Source of the DNA: Cololabis saira
Lineage: Eukaryota; Chordata; Actinopteri; Beloniformes; Belonidae
Direction: 5' to 3'
DNA length: 64,000 nucleotides
NCBI RefSeq assembly: GCF_033807715.1
Contig: NC_084592.1
Coordinates: forward strand, 1,839,501-1,903,500
Part shown: positions 23,560 through 34,730 of the stretch, piece after piece
Layout: every line of letters starts with the position of its first letter
Position numbering within the stretch: position 1 is the stretch's first letter
Program-made: the position numbers and the translations under genes
The notes under the pieces: model-generated
The model's input: the letters and a program-made list of their open reading frames with translations, nothing else
The model's database searches: none
What the model was told of the DNA's origin: nothing

Positions 23560-23902
23560 TTAAAGGAGCTTGAGGCTCCTTTTAAGAAATGAGACTCTCT
23601 AGTGCCACCCTTCACCACGACGGCCGTTGGGGGTTCTGCAGCCAACAGTGAAGCCGGCACGGGAGAACGGGGAGAACGTGCATGCAGCGTCATGTGACGT
23701 CACATCCGCAGCCCAGCGCGGGAAATTCGGGACCGAATTGCAGCACATTTTGCAGCACACAGCCTGTTCAAGGCAAAGGAGAGATACACTAGAGGGCTCA
23801 TTCTTTTGGGTTTGGAACGCTTCATCTGACATTATTACTAGAAAATACGTATACGGATTTTTTTCATAAATCTTGCCACAATCCGGCCTCAAGCTCCTTT
23901 AA
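23560..23902. mobile_element. 343-bp MITE with TTAA ends
   Basis: Left TTAAAGGAGCTTGAGGC and right GCCTCAAGCTCCTTTAA are perfect inverted repeats that include the TTAA. This places it with TTAA-targeting families (Kolobok or piggyBac-like). The interior is GC-richer and non-coding. It appears to have landed in the LTR region of the BEL/Pao element. Confidence 0.75.
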
Positions 23903-25038
23903 GTTAACTTTCGTTTTCATTAAAGTTGTAGTTTCTTTTAGTTTTTTTTTTGTATATAATTTTGATTGAAATTAAAGACATATCATTTTAAAACAATCAT
24001 GTGGCGGAAGTGCGTTAATCTGCAGCTGCAATGTGAAACATCTATATTGGACAGTTATCTGTTGGATCTAGTTAAATTAATTTTGTGTTTTACAATGGAG
24101 GAAAAGAATGAAGGAATTCAAAAAGAACGACATCTCTTTAATTTGAATAAAAGGCGCAGAGCCTTGCTCGGCGTTCTGATATGAAAATAAATGACATTCA
24201 TGCCCCAATTGATGATGGAGAATCAAAGCCTTCCATAGATGAACATATGAAAATGTTTCATAATTATTCAGGGGAGTTTATGGACTTGCAAGCTTCAGTA
24301 AAAAGATTGCTGAACAAGGATGAAAAGGAAACAAGATCGTGGTGATTGGTATTAACCTAAACTGATCGGCTTTAAAGAGTTTTTGGATGAAATCGAAACT
24401 TTGATGAATAATGACCCTGATGCACAGACGATCAGCAAAGGTTCTGAAAGATTGTCTGAGAATGCAGCTCAGCCACTCAGCAAGGATGGTAGTAAGGTGC
24501 CCGATAGTTTCTTCTAGTGTGCGGATTAAAAGCTCTCGTGCCGGTTAAATGGTGCTGATAGAAGCCAAGGTGGAAAGAGCCACTGTGAAAGCAGAGGTGG
24601 ACGCGCAACAAGAAAAAAACATCTGCTCGAACTGGAATAAAATCAGTTCAAGTCAAAAAAATAAGCATTGGCTTTAAGAACTAAGTTGGTGAAAGGGGAT
24701 GCAAAAAGACAAATTTCAAGGTCAGAAAAGTCATGATTCCAGCGGTGAAAGTGACACGTCTACTGAGTCAATGCCTGGTGCTACAGCTCCAAAGGCTCAA
24801 AGAATACATAAAGCTTTTTTGGCACATTCACCTGTGCCAATTCTTCATTCTCCATGTCCATTGCAGTGCTTTAACTGAGATAATGAAAAAGGAGAATGAA
24901 ATCACTGAGATGCTTGTAAAACAACAGAGACTGTAATTCTTCCCATCTATAGAAATCCCTGTTTTTAGTGGTGACCCTTTGCATTTTAGATCCTTTCTTA
25001 AGACATTTGAGCAAGGAATATAAACTAAGACTGAAAAC

Positions 25039-25871
25039 ATGCAGGACAGGCTTTATTATTTAGAACAGTTTACCACAGGACAGCCCATAATTTTGGTTCA
25101 AAGTCCTATGCATATGAGTCCGCAAGCTGCATATGTGGAAGCAAAAAGACAGCTAGAGTGGAACTTTGGTAACAGAACAAAGATAATATCTGCATTTATA
25201 GATAAGGCTCTAAATTTGTCAGTCTTAAGGTCAGATGATGCTGCAGCTTTAAGAGCTTATACATTCTTTTTAAAAGGCTGTTTCAACACAATGGATGAAG
25301 CTGGGTTTATTGACGACCTTGAAAACTCAACCAATATGAGGATTCTTCTTTCAAAGTTGCCTTTTAGACTTCGCGATGGATGGAAAATGATTGTGGTTGA
25401 CATAGGAGAGAAGGGCAATAGAGCAAAGTTTAAAGATCTTGATTTTCTGGGAAAACAAGAGCTGCATCAGGTCCTGTTTTGGGGGAGAGTCAAAACCCAA
25501 AAGAGAAGACTGCTTTAAAACCATCAAAAGTTCCTTTTAAAACTAAAAGCAGCAGTTTTGTTTCTGTAGTGTCAAAACAGAACAATGACAAAGAGAAACT
25601 AGAACAGGTCAAGTTAAGCCATGAAGATAAGAAGGCTGTTCAAACTGAGTGCTTGTTTTATAGAAATAGAAAACATTATTTGGCAAAATGTTACTCATTC
25701 CAGCAGAAAACCAACAAAGAAAAGGTGACATTTCTTAAATGTAAAGGTTTATGCTTTGGCTGCTTACAGAAAGGGCATATAAGCAAGAACTGTCCACAGC
25801 GTACGACATGCCTCACCTGTACGTATTGGTGTAAATTCTCCCAAGGCATTAGAACCTTGGAAAATAATTAA
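25039..25871 (+). pseudogene. BEL/Pao Gag (DUF1759-like and zinc knuckle), frameshifted
   Basis: The first block (25039-25518) encodes MQDRLYYLEQFTTGQPIILV followed by AKRQLEWNFGNRTKI, the conserved Gag region of BEL/Pao elements. A second block in another frame (25479-25871) contains the zinc knuckle CFGCLQKGHISKNC (C-x2-C-x4-H-x4-C), which would bind the element's RNA. The two overlap, so there is one frameshift. Upstream, decayed Gag sequence back to about 24090 has several stops. The protein would package the element RNA in a virus-like particle; this copy is dead. Confidence 0.8.
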
Positions 25872-26265
25872 CAGTAAAGGTAGTGGGCCTTATGGTGTGC
25901 TAACATGTCTTGATGTCTTGGTGGGTGGTTAATGGTCCACTTCCAGAATAGTGAAGAACATGGACAAGATTCTAGTTCTATTCAGGTAAAACATATTTCC
26001 ATAAGCAGTTTGGAAGAAATGTTGGTCAGTCAGTATGATCAAGATTTTGTAGAGCACCAGTGTGACGAGCATGCTGAAATGTCTGGACATTATGTTAAAG
26101 TGAGCTGTGCTTGAAGACAGTCACTATTACCTTTTCGTAATGCAACAAGCAATGGCCCAGCAGAGGGTGCAATGTCTGTTAAAATGATTTCAGAAGAATC
26201 AGCAAGTCTTTGAAGAATACAAAGAATTTATGCATAATGTTAGCATGGACGGGCATTCAGAAATC

Positions 26266-26683
26266 CTACCACAAGGAAAGGCGTGGTGCATCACAGGGTC
26301 TACCACCCCCGCAAGAAAATATTGCGCGTTGTTTATGATTTTGTGCAATGTTTGCTGGAACATAACCGATCAAAGAGCTATTACAAGGACCTGATTTGAC
26401 GAGCACCTTATTAGGTGTTCTTGTTGGTTTTTGGCAGGGTCCAATAGCCCTTATGACAGACATAAAAGGGATGTTCCACCAAGTCAGAGTTGCCAAGGAA
26501 CACATAAACTACCTGCGTTTTCTCTGGTGGCCAGATCGGGACATCACAAAAGAGCTTGTTGAACATTTCTGCACCAACATTTCTGGTGCAGTATCTTCCC
26601 CCAGTTGTGCCACATTTTCATTGTTAAAGACGACTGATGACAACCAACATCTGTACCCAGAAGATGTTATAAATACAATCAGG
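26266..26683 (+). pseudogene. BEL/Pao reverse transcriptase, first part
   Basis: Fragments HHRVYHPRKKILRVVYDF and then an open stretch (26396-26683) with DIKGMFHQVRVAKEH, LRFLWWP and AVSSPSCATF match the RT fingers and palm of BEL/Pao elements. The first catalytic aspartate lies in ALMTDIKGMF. The frame is cut by the hAT element at 26684. On the other side, right after the 8-bp duplication, the same frame continues for nine codons with the YVDD catalytic box (28086-28112) and is then cut again by the Kolobok-like element. Earlier sequence contains stops. Confidence 0.8.
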
Positions 26684-28077
26684 TAGGGCTGGGTGATATA
26701 TCGAGTATAGTCGATATGTCACCCTCTGTGCGATGTACAAAATGACTTTATCGTGAATATTCAAGTATACATTGTCACACATTTGCTTTTAGCCGCGGGA
26801 ATTACAGGTTTTTCCTCACTCTCTTGTCTTGTCTCTCCTTCTCGGAGACGTAAAACAAGGGCACCCTGTTAGATACGTCAGTCACGTGTGTGCATCATCA
26901 TACGACCAGCTGCTGGTGTCGGCGCTGCTGTCCAGGACCGCCGGTCACTTCCACCCCGCTTTAACTTTAACTTTCCCAAACTCGGCCTGTTAGTGTCGTG
27001 AGCTCATCCACGCGGTTGCTACGCACGACGACTCTTTTCAAACCACACTGGGACGGTTTAGCAAACACGGGAGGGGATGTTTTCTCCTCTCACGCCGCGC
27101 TGATGCAGCTCCAACTATCCGCTCAGTACGACACGCGTCAGCGCCGCCGAGCCTTTCTCTTCCAGAGCTGAGAAACGTCACCTAGTGTTGCTTAAATGTG
27201 GCCACATGAAATCAATCACTATCATCCAAACAAAGTCAAACAAGACTATATGACGTCATATTTCTAAAAGTAAGTGAAAGTGATGCAAAGTAAAGGAGGA
27301 GAGGATGAAACATTGCAGTCCCTACACCTTCAATTTGTCTGAATATAAAAGGTGCTCTAAAGGCCCTGCTGCTCAGAGCAGCTCATCCTGGTAAAACCAG
27401 GTACAACCTGCTCATCCTGGTAAAACCAGGTCAAACCAGGTAAAACTGGGTCAAACCAGCTCATCCTGGTAAAACCAGGTAAAACCAGGTAAAACCAGCT
27501 CATTCTGGTAAAACCAGGTAAAACCAGGTAAAACCAGCTCATTCTGGTAAAACCAGGTAAAACCAGGTCAAACCAGCTCATCCTGGTAAAACCAGGTAAA
27601 ACCAGGTAAAACCAGCTCATTCTGGTAAAACCAGGTAAAACCTGGTACAACCAGCTCATCCTGGTAAAACCAGGTAAAACCAGATAAAAACAGGTAAAAC
27701 CAGGTAAAACCAGGACCAGAACATGTTCTTAGCAGATGTTCTTCAGACGGGGAGTCAGAAATGCAACGTGCTCTTTCTGTTTTGAAATGACACTTTTTAT
27801 GTTTGTGTCACTCACTGCTTAGTAACTGTTTAATAAATACAGTTTTGGTAAATTTGACTTATTCCCCCTTTTTGCATGAAAGTTTAAAATTAGCATATAT
27901 TAATGCAGTATGAACAAGAATGTTTTAATGTAGACATATAGAATCATCATACTGGTGTGATTGTAGCATCAAAGTGTTAATTCAAGGCTAAGGAAAAATA
28001 TCGAGATATATATCGTGTATCGTGACATGGCCTAAAAATATGGAGATATTAATAAAAGGCAATATCACCCAGCCCTA
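26684..28077. mobile_element. hAT element, 1394 bp, perfect 8-bp duplication
   Basis: Ends TAGGGCTGGGTGATATATCG and the complement of AATATCACCCAGCCCTA. Both sides carry CAATCAGG (26676-26683 and 28078-28085). No transposase remains; the middle holds a decamer minisatellite. It interrupts the BEL/Pao reverse transcriptase exactly between two codons. Confidence 0.9.
27370..27715. repeat. Decamer minisatellite (AAACCAGGTA)n
   Basis: About 345 bp of AAACCAGGTA-type decamers, organised into a higher-order pattern punctuated by CAGCTCATCCTGG blocks. It lies inside the hAT element. Its minus-strand repeat frame is an artefact. Confidence 0.9.
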
Positions 28078-28399
28078 CAATCAGGCACAGTTTCTATGTG
28101 GACGATTGTCTTAAAGGGGACCTATTATGAAAAGCAGGTTTTTTCTTGCTTTAACATATATAAAGTGTTTTTTTCTTGCTTTAACATATATAAAGTGGTC
28201 TCCCCTCAGCCTGCCAACTCAGAGAAGGAGGAAAGTAACCAGATTCTGCAGTGTCTGTACAGCCGCCCGGATGAGCCGTCCAGTGTGATGTGGATCTACG
28301 AGCCAATAAGATTCTGTTCCTGTCATGACAGGAGTGATTGGGTCGGACTCCGCTGCGTGAAACAACGCCCATAACTAACTCCGCCGGAACAAGAAATCC

Positions 28400-29660
28400 G
28401 CCATTGTTTCGTACCGGTGTATCGTGTGTGCTAACCACTTCACCTCGGGCTGTTTCAACAACGGGGGACAGTAAAAATTTGGTTTTGCATCAACACTTAC
28501 CCTCATTAAAGGATAGTACCAACAGTACGGACCCGGTAACTGCAAACGAGTGAGTGACTTTAATTTTTTATGTTATTTATATTACTTATATTTATATAAG
28601 TAGCTTAGCTCCGGTGTTACCCGTTAAGCCTGATTTATGGTTCTGCGTTAAATCGACGGCGTAGGCTCTGCGTTGGTGTAACGCAGAACCATAAATCAGC
28701 CTTTAGGTAAGACCGGAGCAACAGGTAACAACAGTTCATTTTACAAATGTTTAGACAGAGGCTAACATACACATTTTCAAAGTTACAAACACACACAGCT
28801 TTCTCTAGCTGTTTTTAGGTGCTACCTGTTGTGTTGAGATGTGATTCATACATTCATTCATTCAGATTCATACGCTGGGTTCCCACACGTCCTGGAAAAC
28901 CTGGAAAATGATTGACCAATTTTACAGTCGTGGAAATCACATGCAAAATGAGAGAAAAAAGTCAAAACACTGAGTAAACACTGTGATAGTATTTCCCATC
29001 TTTTCTGAGCAAGAGTTTTATGCCAAAAAAGGCAATAAAAATGTATTTATGTATGGTTTAAAGTATTTATGCAATAGTAAAATTGTTAGTTACTTTACAT
29101 ACATTTTACAAAAACAGGTATTGCACTGTTACACTTTCTAAATGAAAGGCTTGAAGCTCTATTAGTAATACAATTTTTTTTTTTTCTGTCTAGGGTTTCA
29201 GATCTTCCAAGCAATGCACCTACAGAATACATGAAGGCTCACTCTCCAGGTACTTTATTGAAACTTTACTACTGCAAGGCATGGGCTTCAAAATTTACTT
29301 TTGACTAAGAAATGTTTATTTATTTTGTTCATATTTTCAGTGATAAAATGTATTTCCTCAGGACACTGTGCCAAATATGGGAGTTAGACTCTTATGAACC
29401 TGAAGAGAAACACCATCATTGATGTACAGCTAGTGCAGGTCAGTGGTCAACGGGTACAGCACATTTGTTTTAATTTTATAACACATAACACTCAAATAAT
29501 ATTACATATCCCCTTTTGTGTCTCATTTCTTTTGTTATACAGAGCAATGGAGTCGGTGGGAGTTACCACGTGGAGAAGGAGGGCCTGAAAAGGAGCCTGG
29601 CACTGGTGGAGGACGTGGTGACACTGGGTTACATAGTGACAGTTGAAAAAGTGGAAGTGC
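28400..29660 (+). pseudogene. Kolobok-type transposase with THAP-like domain, exon remnants
   Basis: Three pieces with intron-like spacing are visible. Near 28415-28480 the frame gives VCANHFTSGCFNN, like the C-x2-H...F core of a THAP zinc finger. Near 29390-29430 it gives MNLKRNTIIDVQLVQ, flanked by a GT. Near 29540-29640, after a TATACAG acceptor, it gives SNGVGGSYHVEKEGLKRSLALVEDVVTLGYIV, the conserved block of THAP-containing transposases before the catalytic core. The next expected motif (TDRHPQ) is lost. THAP fingers bind the transposon ends. Stops in the first piece and the missing core make this copy inactive. Confidence 0.65.
28625..28705. mobile_element. Palindromic short MITE, copy 2 of 5
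   Basis: Arms TGATTTATGGTTCTGCGTTA and complement around a short loop; 81 bp in all, a near-perfect hairpin. It lies within Kolobok-like copy A. Confidence 0.85.
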
Positions 29661-30401
29661 GGTGTAAAAAAAAAATCACATCATTATTCATTATATGAAT
29701 AATGTTATTTATATACAACTTGGTGTATATAAACAGTGCATGGTGTGTGTATAAGTAGTGTATATGGTGTGTATAATGTGTGCAAATGTTGTTTTTTAAC
29801 AATAAAGCTGCCATTTGCAAACATTCAGTGTTGTGATTTCTTTACAGTTAACATGTTTTTATAAAAAATAAATGACACAATCACAATGGAATTATAATGT
29901 ACTAACTACTATATTTAATTAACACAGCACAAGCACGTTGTATATACATTATTAGACGTATTTATTATACAGTATACTCAAATTACATTTTGGAAATATA
30001 AGTGTTGGGGAAATCAAATTATACATTCATGGCATTTTGCAGGGAGAACAGATTTAGACACAGGCTAAAAACCAGGTTAGGTTAGCTGCAGCGGGGTGGA
30101 TTCAGAACCTGATTCATTTGTCTTGTAACCTAAGAAATGAGAAAGCACAAGTTATATTTTTGCAGAAAATATGACATTGTTCTCAGAAATCAATGTATCC
30201 AGAGTGATAGGTTACCTGTTGTATCTCTCTGCAGCAGACGTTTTCCAACTCTGTGGGCATCGTGGCACAGTTCCCACAGCTCCTAAAGAAAAGAAGAATT
30301 ACATAGTAACTTCCAGTACAAGATTACGTAACGTTATAACATATAATGACGGTGAAAAAAGCGAGCTGTAACGTTAACCACTACCATTGGTTAGCTGCAG
30401 C
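28706..30401. other. Interior of Kolobok-like copy A
   Basis: Apart from the transposase pieces, this is AT-rich intron- and UTR-like sequence. A matching block (AACAATAAAG-TGCCATTTG, TTGTGATTTCTTTACAG) recurs inverted in copy B near 31480-31570, confirming that both belong to one family. Confidence 0.7.
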
Positions 30402-30590
30402 AAGTGTTGTGCAAGTTCATACTTCTCATGAACTAGTTCAAAGCTCAGTTCACATAGTTTAAAAATGGACAGTTCACGTTCATAGTTCACCATTTTCATT
30501 TTGAACTAGTTCAAATTCAGTTCATTTCAATATTTGTAGGTGAGAAGTACAAATGAAACACCCCCCTGTCCTAAACTGTTCACCGTAGAC

Positions 30591-30801
30591 CAGTGGTTTC
30601 CAACCCTGGTCCTCAGGATCCTGTCCTGCATGTTTTAGATATTTCCCCTCAGAACTCTGATAAAAATGACTGTCATTAACAGACTTGTGCAGACCTGGAT
30701 GACAAGCTGATGACGGCCATTAATTAGAATCAGGTGTGATGATGCAAGGAAACATCTAAAACACGCAGGACAGGGACCAGGACCAGGGCTGGAGACCCCT
30801 G
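30591..30801. mobile_element. hAT-type MITE, copy 2 of 3
   Basis: Ends CAGTGGTTTCCAACCCTGGT and GGAGACCCCTG, flanked by CCGTAGAC and CTGTAAAC (6 of 8). Same family as 21315 and 49349. Confidence 0.8.
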
Positions 30802-31036
30802 CTGTAAACAATCATGTATTGTCCTAGTGGCTTTTCAACTTTACTCTGAGGCTGTAAATCTCAAACAATGTAGTCCATTATCAGTGTTTCTACCTGTTGC
30901 AAGTAAATCAACCGCCTGAAGGTGCAGCAGTGGGACTGGGGTCGTTTGGGGCTGTTGGGTCTTCTTGCTCTTTCTGAGAACTTTTTTGATCGTTAAGGAC
31001 TTGGAGATATTTTCTCACACTGGACGGATGCTTTAA

Positions 31037-32252
31037 AAGGGACATATTATGGCATTTAATGTATATTTTAAACAGGCCTTGAATGTCTTAAAAAACAATC
31101 TAAAGCTTGTTTTTTCTACATAAATCAGAAATTCAGCCTGTGGGCCGTGTCTATAGATTTACCGCTTCTAACCCCTTTTTCTGTGCTCCATTCTAAGGGA
31201 AGGGGGGGGTATGATAATGAGGCTCTGCGCTGATTGGCTGCTTGAATGACGTGTAGCAGGGGAGGAGAATAAGCGTCGCTCCGGGGAGAAGAGCAGCTGC
31301 TGCGTAGCAAAGCGTGTCCACGGTTCTGCGTTAAATCGACACGTACCCTACGCCGTAGGCTCTGCGTTGGTGTAACGCGGAACCATAAATCAGCCTTTAG
31401 TCACCTCGTCTTCACACAGGAAGATTTAATTTATTTCTAAACAGGTACACCACGGTTATTTACTCCAATTCCTCATCATTTCACTTCTTATGTTACAAGA
31501 CAAATGAATCATGTAACTGTAAAGAAATCACAACACTGAATTTTCACAAATGGCAACTTTATTGTTAAAATATATAAATAAAATGTATGCACTATTGCTG
31601 GCTCAGGGAAGGACCGCGCGTCTTCTGAATGTGAACAGCTCCAGGTGCTTGAAAGATCTGAAACCACAGAAGAAAAATGTATTACGGTACTAATAGAGCC
31701 CCGAGCCGGCGGGTTCGGATCTCCTCAACGGTCCGGTCCGTGAGCAGCCCCCGCAGCTCCGTATGCGGCGCCGCGGCTCCGGAGCTAAGCTAAATACTTA
31801 GCCCATGCAAAGATCATACAAATATAAATTACATAAAAAAAAAGGAACTTACCGCTGACTCGTGTGCAGTTGCCGGGTCCGTGCTGTGGGATCTGATCCT
31901 TTTATGAGGGTAAATGTCGATGCAAAACCTCATTCCTACTCTCCCTCGCTGTTCAAACAGCCACCGCTGCTATACAATGGCGGAACGAACTGGCCGGCTG
32001 AGCTGGTTGTGGGCGTGGTTTCCGCAGCGGAGGAGACCGAGGGCGTGGTTTGCATTTTGGTGACGTAAAGAAAATGCACAAATCCAAACGGCCCGTAGAA
32101 ACCACATGACACTGGGGGATTCAGTCGGGTGGGGGGGAGCAGACCTTGAAGATTTTCATGGGGTATCATCTTCCCTGTGTTGGCATGGTGAGGGGAGACC
32201 ACTTTATATATGTTAAAACCAGAAAAAACGTGTTTTTCATAATAGGTCCCCT
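31037..32252 (-). mobile_element. Kolobok-like transposon, copy B, inverted and shortened
   Basis: Ends AAGGGACATATTATGG (left) and CATAATAGGTCCCCT (right), each next to TTAA (31033-31036 and 32253-32256). Read on the minus strand it parallels the start of copy A, including the block before the THAP-like exon (TTTTGCATCGACATTTACCC near 31915-31935), and then the 3' block. Most transposase sequence is deleted. It sits within the hAT-like element that itself splits copy A. Confidence 0.85.
31316..31399. mobile_element. Palindromic short MITE, copy 3 of 5
   Basis: GGTTCTGCGTTAAATCGACA ... TAACGCGGAACCATAAATCAGCCTTTA, with a core CTACGCCGTAGG. The left arm is a few bases short. It lies within Kolobok-like copy B and is the innermost layer of the nest. 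Confidence 0.8.
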
Positions 32253-33326
32253 TTAACTCCACATGACGTTTCAAATTTGAAGTTGACGAGGAAGATGTTC
32301 AGACTTGTTTTCTCAGCGCAGGTGGACATAATTTGCACAGAAAGGTTAGATTTTTACCGTCTGACTCTTTGGGGGACGATGTGTAAAATTTCCGCGGATA
32401 ATGATAAACGGATCATCATCTGACGGCTCGCTGACGCTGCGTCTGCAACGTCTCTCTTCACCCGTCATTCGTAAAGACTGCACCGGGCTCGTCGAGTATT
32501 TCAAATGTGCGCGCCGCCCACTGGTGAAATGAGAAGGATTATTCCGTAATGATTGGACCTAAACAGTGAAGCTGAAACTCACGTAATCTGAACAGTTCCA
32601 ATTCCAGTTCATGATCTGCAGAATGAACAAGTTCACGTTCAAGTTCTTTATTTGCAAATAGCCTATGTTGCGTTCAGTTCAACGTTCTCACAGAAATGAA
32701 CGTGTTCATGCACAACACTGGCTGCAGGCTAGGAATTACTTCAAATCAAGATAGCCTACTTTACTAGGCAACTCAGACCGTGTTTGGTTTAACCAAACTC
32801 CGACAACATAACGTTACTCCAGTCAGGTGAAAAAAACGTATTACTTATTACTGCTGTGCATAATAAACGTTACGTTACATCACGTTTATACAGGAGAGCA
32901 ATTCATATTGTAGTGGCTCACTACACGAGACGAAAGAGACAACAAAAAACACATTTAAATCTTAACGTACCATTCTGAGACATCCTGCTGGGTGGGCGGG
33001 TGCAGACTCTGGATCATAATAATAGTGCCATTTTTGCCAGAGCAATGCTCTGCCCAGAGCGAGGCTTTGTGCCCTCTCCTGCTACGCGTCATTCAGGCAG
33101 CCAATCAGCACAGAGCCTCATTATCGTAGCCTCCCTGCCCCCTCAGAATCCCTCATAGATAATGAGGTTAGAAAGGGTAAAGATAAAGACATGGCACAGA
33201 GGCTGAATATCTAATTTATTTAGAAAAAACAATCAAAAGATTGTTTTTAAGACATTCAAGGCCTGTTTAAAATAGACATTCACTAGCAAGGACCACGCCA
33301 TCAACAGGATACGTTTAAATGATTTA

Positions 33327-33412
33327 TTGATACGAAGATGATAACGATGACGATGGTGATGATAATGGCGATGACAATGGCGATGATGATGATCTATGGA
33401 TCAGTCGATGCG
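33327..33412. repeat. Short second copy of the GAT-rich module
   Basis: GATACGAAGATGATAACGAT ... GATGATCTATGGATCAGTCG, bordered like the 730-bp array. It marks the downstream end of the Ngaro-like coding remnant. Confidence 0.7.
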
Positions 33413-33960
33413 TTGTGGGGAAGCTGGTAGGGAATCCGCCGCAGCGCCCGGGCAACGGCGAACCCCCAAAACCGTGGATTATTTAAGGAGATGAGACTGA
33501 GCGGATCTGAGGTCGCTAAGATCTGAGCGAATGTAGCGATGATAGTTGGGAGGACCATCGGCCCATGAGCTGTATGAGGTGCTCTGGGATACGTGGCGGG
33601 AGGCTGAAGTGGCGGCTCCGATCCTAAGGAGTGACCGGAGTAGTGCGTTGGGGAGATGCCAGATAAGGAGAGTATATGACGGAAGCGATGGTGAAACCAG
33701 AACTGGTGACGACTGTCCTGACTCGGACGCAAGGATCTGTCGAAGATGTGCTCTGTGTTTTCCGGGAAGACAAGTAGTTGGCCAGGGTCTCGAAGTATTC
33801 AGGGGAGATTGGTCTTCGGGGATGAGAAACGAGAAAGAGAGTCGGTGATGGTGGTGGAGTGACCGGGGACATGTGCTGCATGGAGGATAAATTGATGTAT
33901 GGCTGAGTGCCAGACTAGACGGCGCATGAACAGCATGATGGATGTGGAGTTGGAGCGTCC
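33400..33960 (-). pseudogene. Ngaro/DIRS-like RNase H C-terminal part
   Basis: Just beyond the array the minus strand reads IINKGRSNSTSIMLFMRRLV, then FILHAAHVPGHSTTITDSLS, the conserved end of DIRS-order RNase H (HVPGxxNxIADSLSRF, with the last catalytic aspartate in the DSLS box). A frame change follows, then a proline-rich tail to about 33400. With the part at 34690-35183 it shows that the array at 33979-34730 lies inside the RNase H coding region. Confidence 0.7.
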
Positions 33961-33978
33961 TTTATTAATTATGTCGAT

Positions 33979-34545
33979 ACTTATCGATATGAAGATGATG
34001 GCGATGATGGTGGCGAAGAAGATGGCGATGATGATGATGGCGATGATTATGGCGATGACGAAGGCGATGACGATGGCGAAGGCAAAGACGAAGGCGATGA
34101 CGATGATGGTGGCGAAGACGATGCCGATGATGGCGATGAATGATGATGGCGATGATGATGATGGCGATGAAGATGATGACGAAGGCGATGACGATGGCGA
34201 AGACGAAGGCGATGACGATAACGATGCCAATGACGATGCAAGTGATGATGGCAATGACGATGTCGATGGCGATGACGATGACGAAGGCGATGACGATGAA
34301 GATGATGGCGATGATGGTGGCGAAGACGATGCCGATGAATGATGATGGCGATGATGATGATGGCGATGGCGATGATGAAGGCGATAACGATGACGATAAC
34401 GATGCCAATGACGATGCAAATGATGATGGCAATGACGATGTCGATGGCGATGGCGATGACGAAGGAGATAACGATGACGATGAAGATGATGGCGATGATG
34501 GTGGCGAAGACGATGGCGATGATGATGGCGATGAATGATGATGGC

Positions 34546-34584
<39 letters not shown>

Positions 34585-34730
34585 GATGATGGCGATGACG
34601 ATGGCGATGACGAAGGCGATGACGAAGGCGATGACGAAGGCGATAACGATGATGATGCCAATGACGATGCAAATGACGATGGCAATGACTATGGCAATGA
34701 CGATGATGATCTATGGTTCGGTCGAAACGT
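33979..34730. repeat. GAT-rich hexamer array (GATGGC/GATGAC)n
   Basis: About 730 bp of codon-length GATGGCGAT, GACGAT and GACGAAGGC units with larger duplications (for example AATGATGATGGCGATG recurs). It lies within the minus-strand RNase H sequence. A shorter copy with matching borders (GATACGAAGATGAT on the left, GATCTATGGATCAGTCGA on the right) sits at 33327-33412. Because units are multiples of three, all frames give His/Arg, Ser or Asp-rich pseudo-proteins. Confidence 0.9.

Larger units (their letters stand above)
23903..28112 (+). mobile_element. BEL/Pao LTR retrotransposon relic 1
   Basis: Gag and the first half of reverse transcriptase are recognisable in plus orientation. A hAT element (26684-28077) interrupts it, and the visible part ends where a Kolobok-like element starts at 28115. 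The protease-linking region between Gag and RT is shortened. A degenerate Gag N-terminal coding stretch (about 24090-24900, with LQASVKRLLNKDEKE) precedes the better preserved part. No 3' LTR was found on the far side of the Kolobok copy. Confidence 0.8.
30402..32720. mobile_element. hAT-like element, 2.3 kb with two nested inserts
   Basis: Termini AAGTGTTGTGCAAGTTCA and the complement of GTTCATGCACAACACTG. Flanks GCTGCAGC (30394-30401) and GCTGCAGG (32721-32728) match at 7 of 8 positions. Sub-terminal AGTTCA-rich blocks recur at both ends. It splits Kolobok-like copy A and contains a hAT MITE and a second Kolobok-like copy. Its own sequence is only about 0.9 kb and non-coding. Confidence 0.8.
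28115..33280 (+). mobile_element. Kolobok-like (TTAA) transposon, copy A, with nested insertions
   Basis: It begins AGGGGACCTATTATG after TTAA at 28111-28114, inside the BEL/Pao RT. It contains THAP-like and transposase exon remnants, then poly-A-signal-like AATAAAG near 29800. It is split by a hAT element (30402-32720). The right part resumes at 32729 and runs through the block shared with the MITE at 19011 (GCAGCCAATCAGCAC, CTCATAGATAATGAGGTTAG, AAAACAATCAAAAG) to about 33280. The last 25 bp with the terminal repeat are missing. Excluding inserts the copy is about 2.8 kb. Confidence 0.8.
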
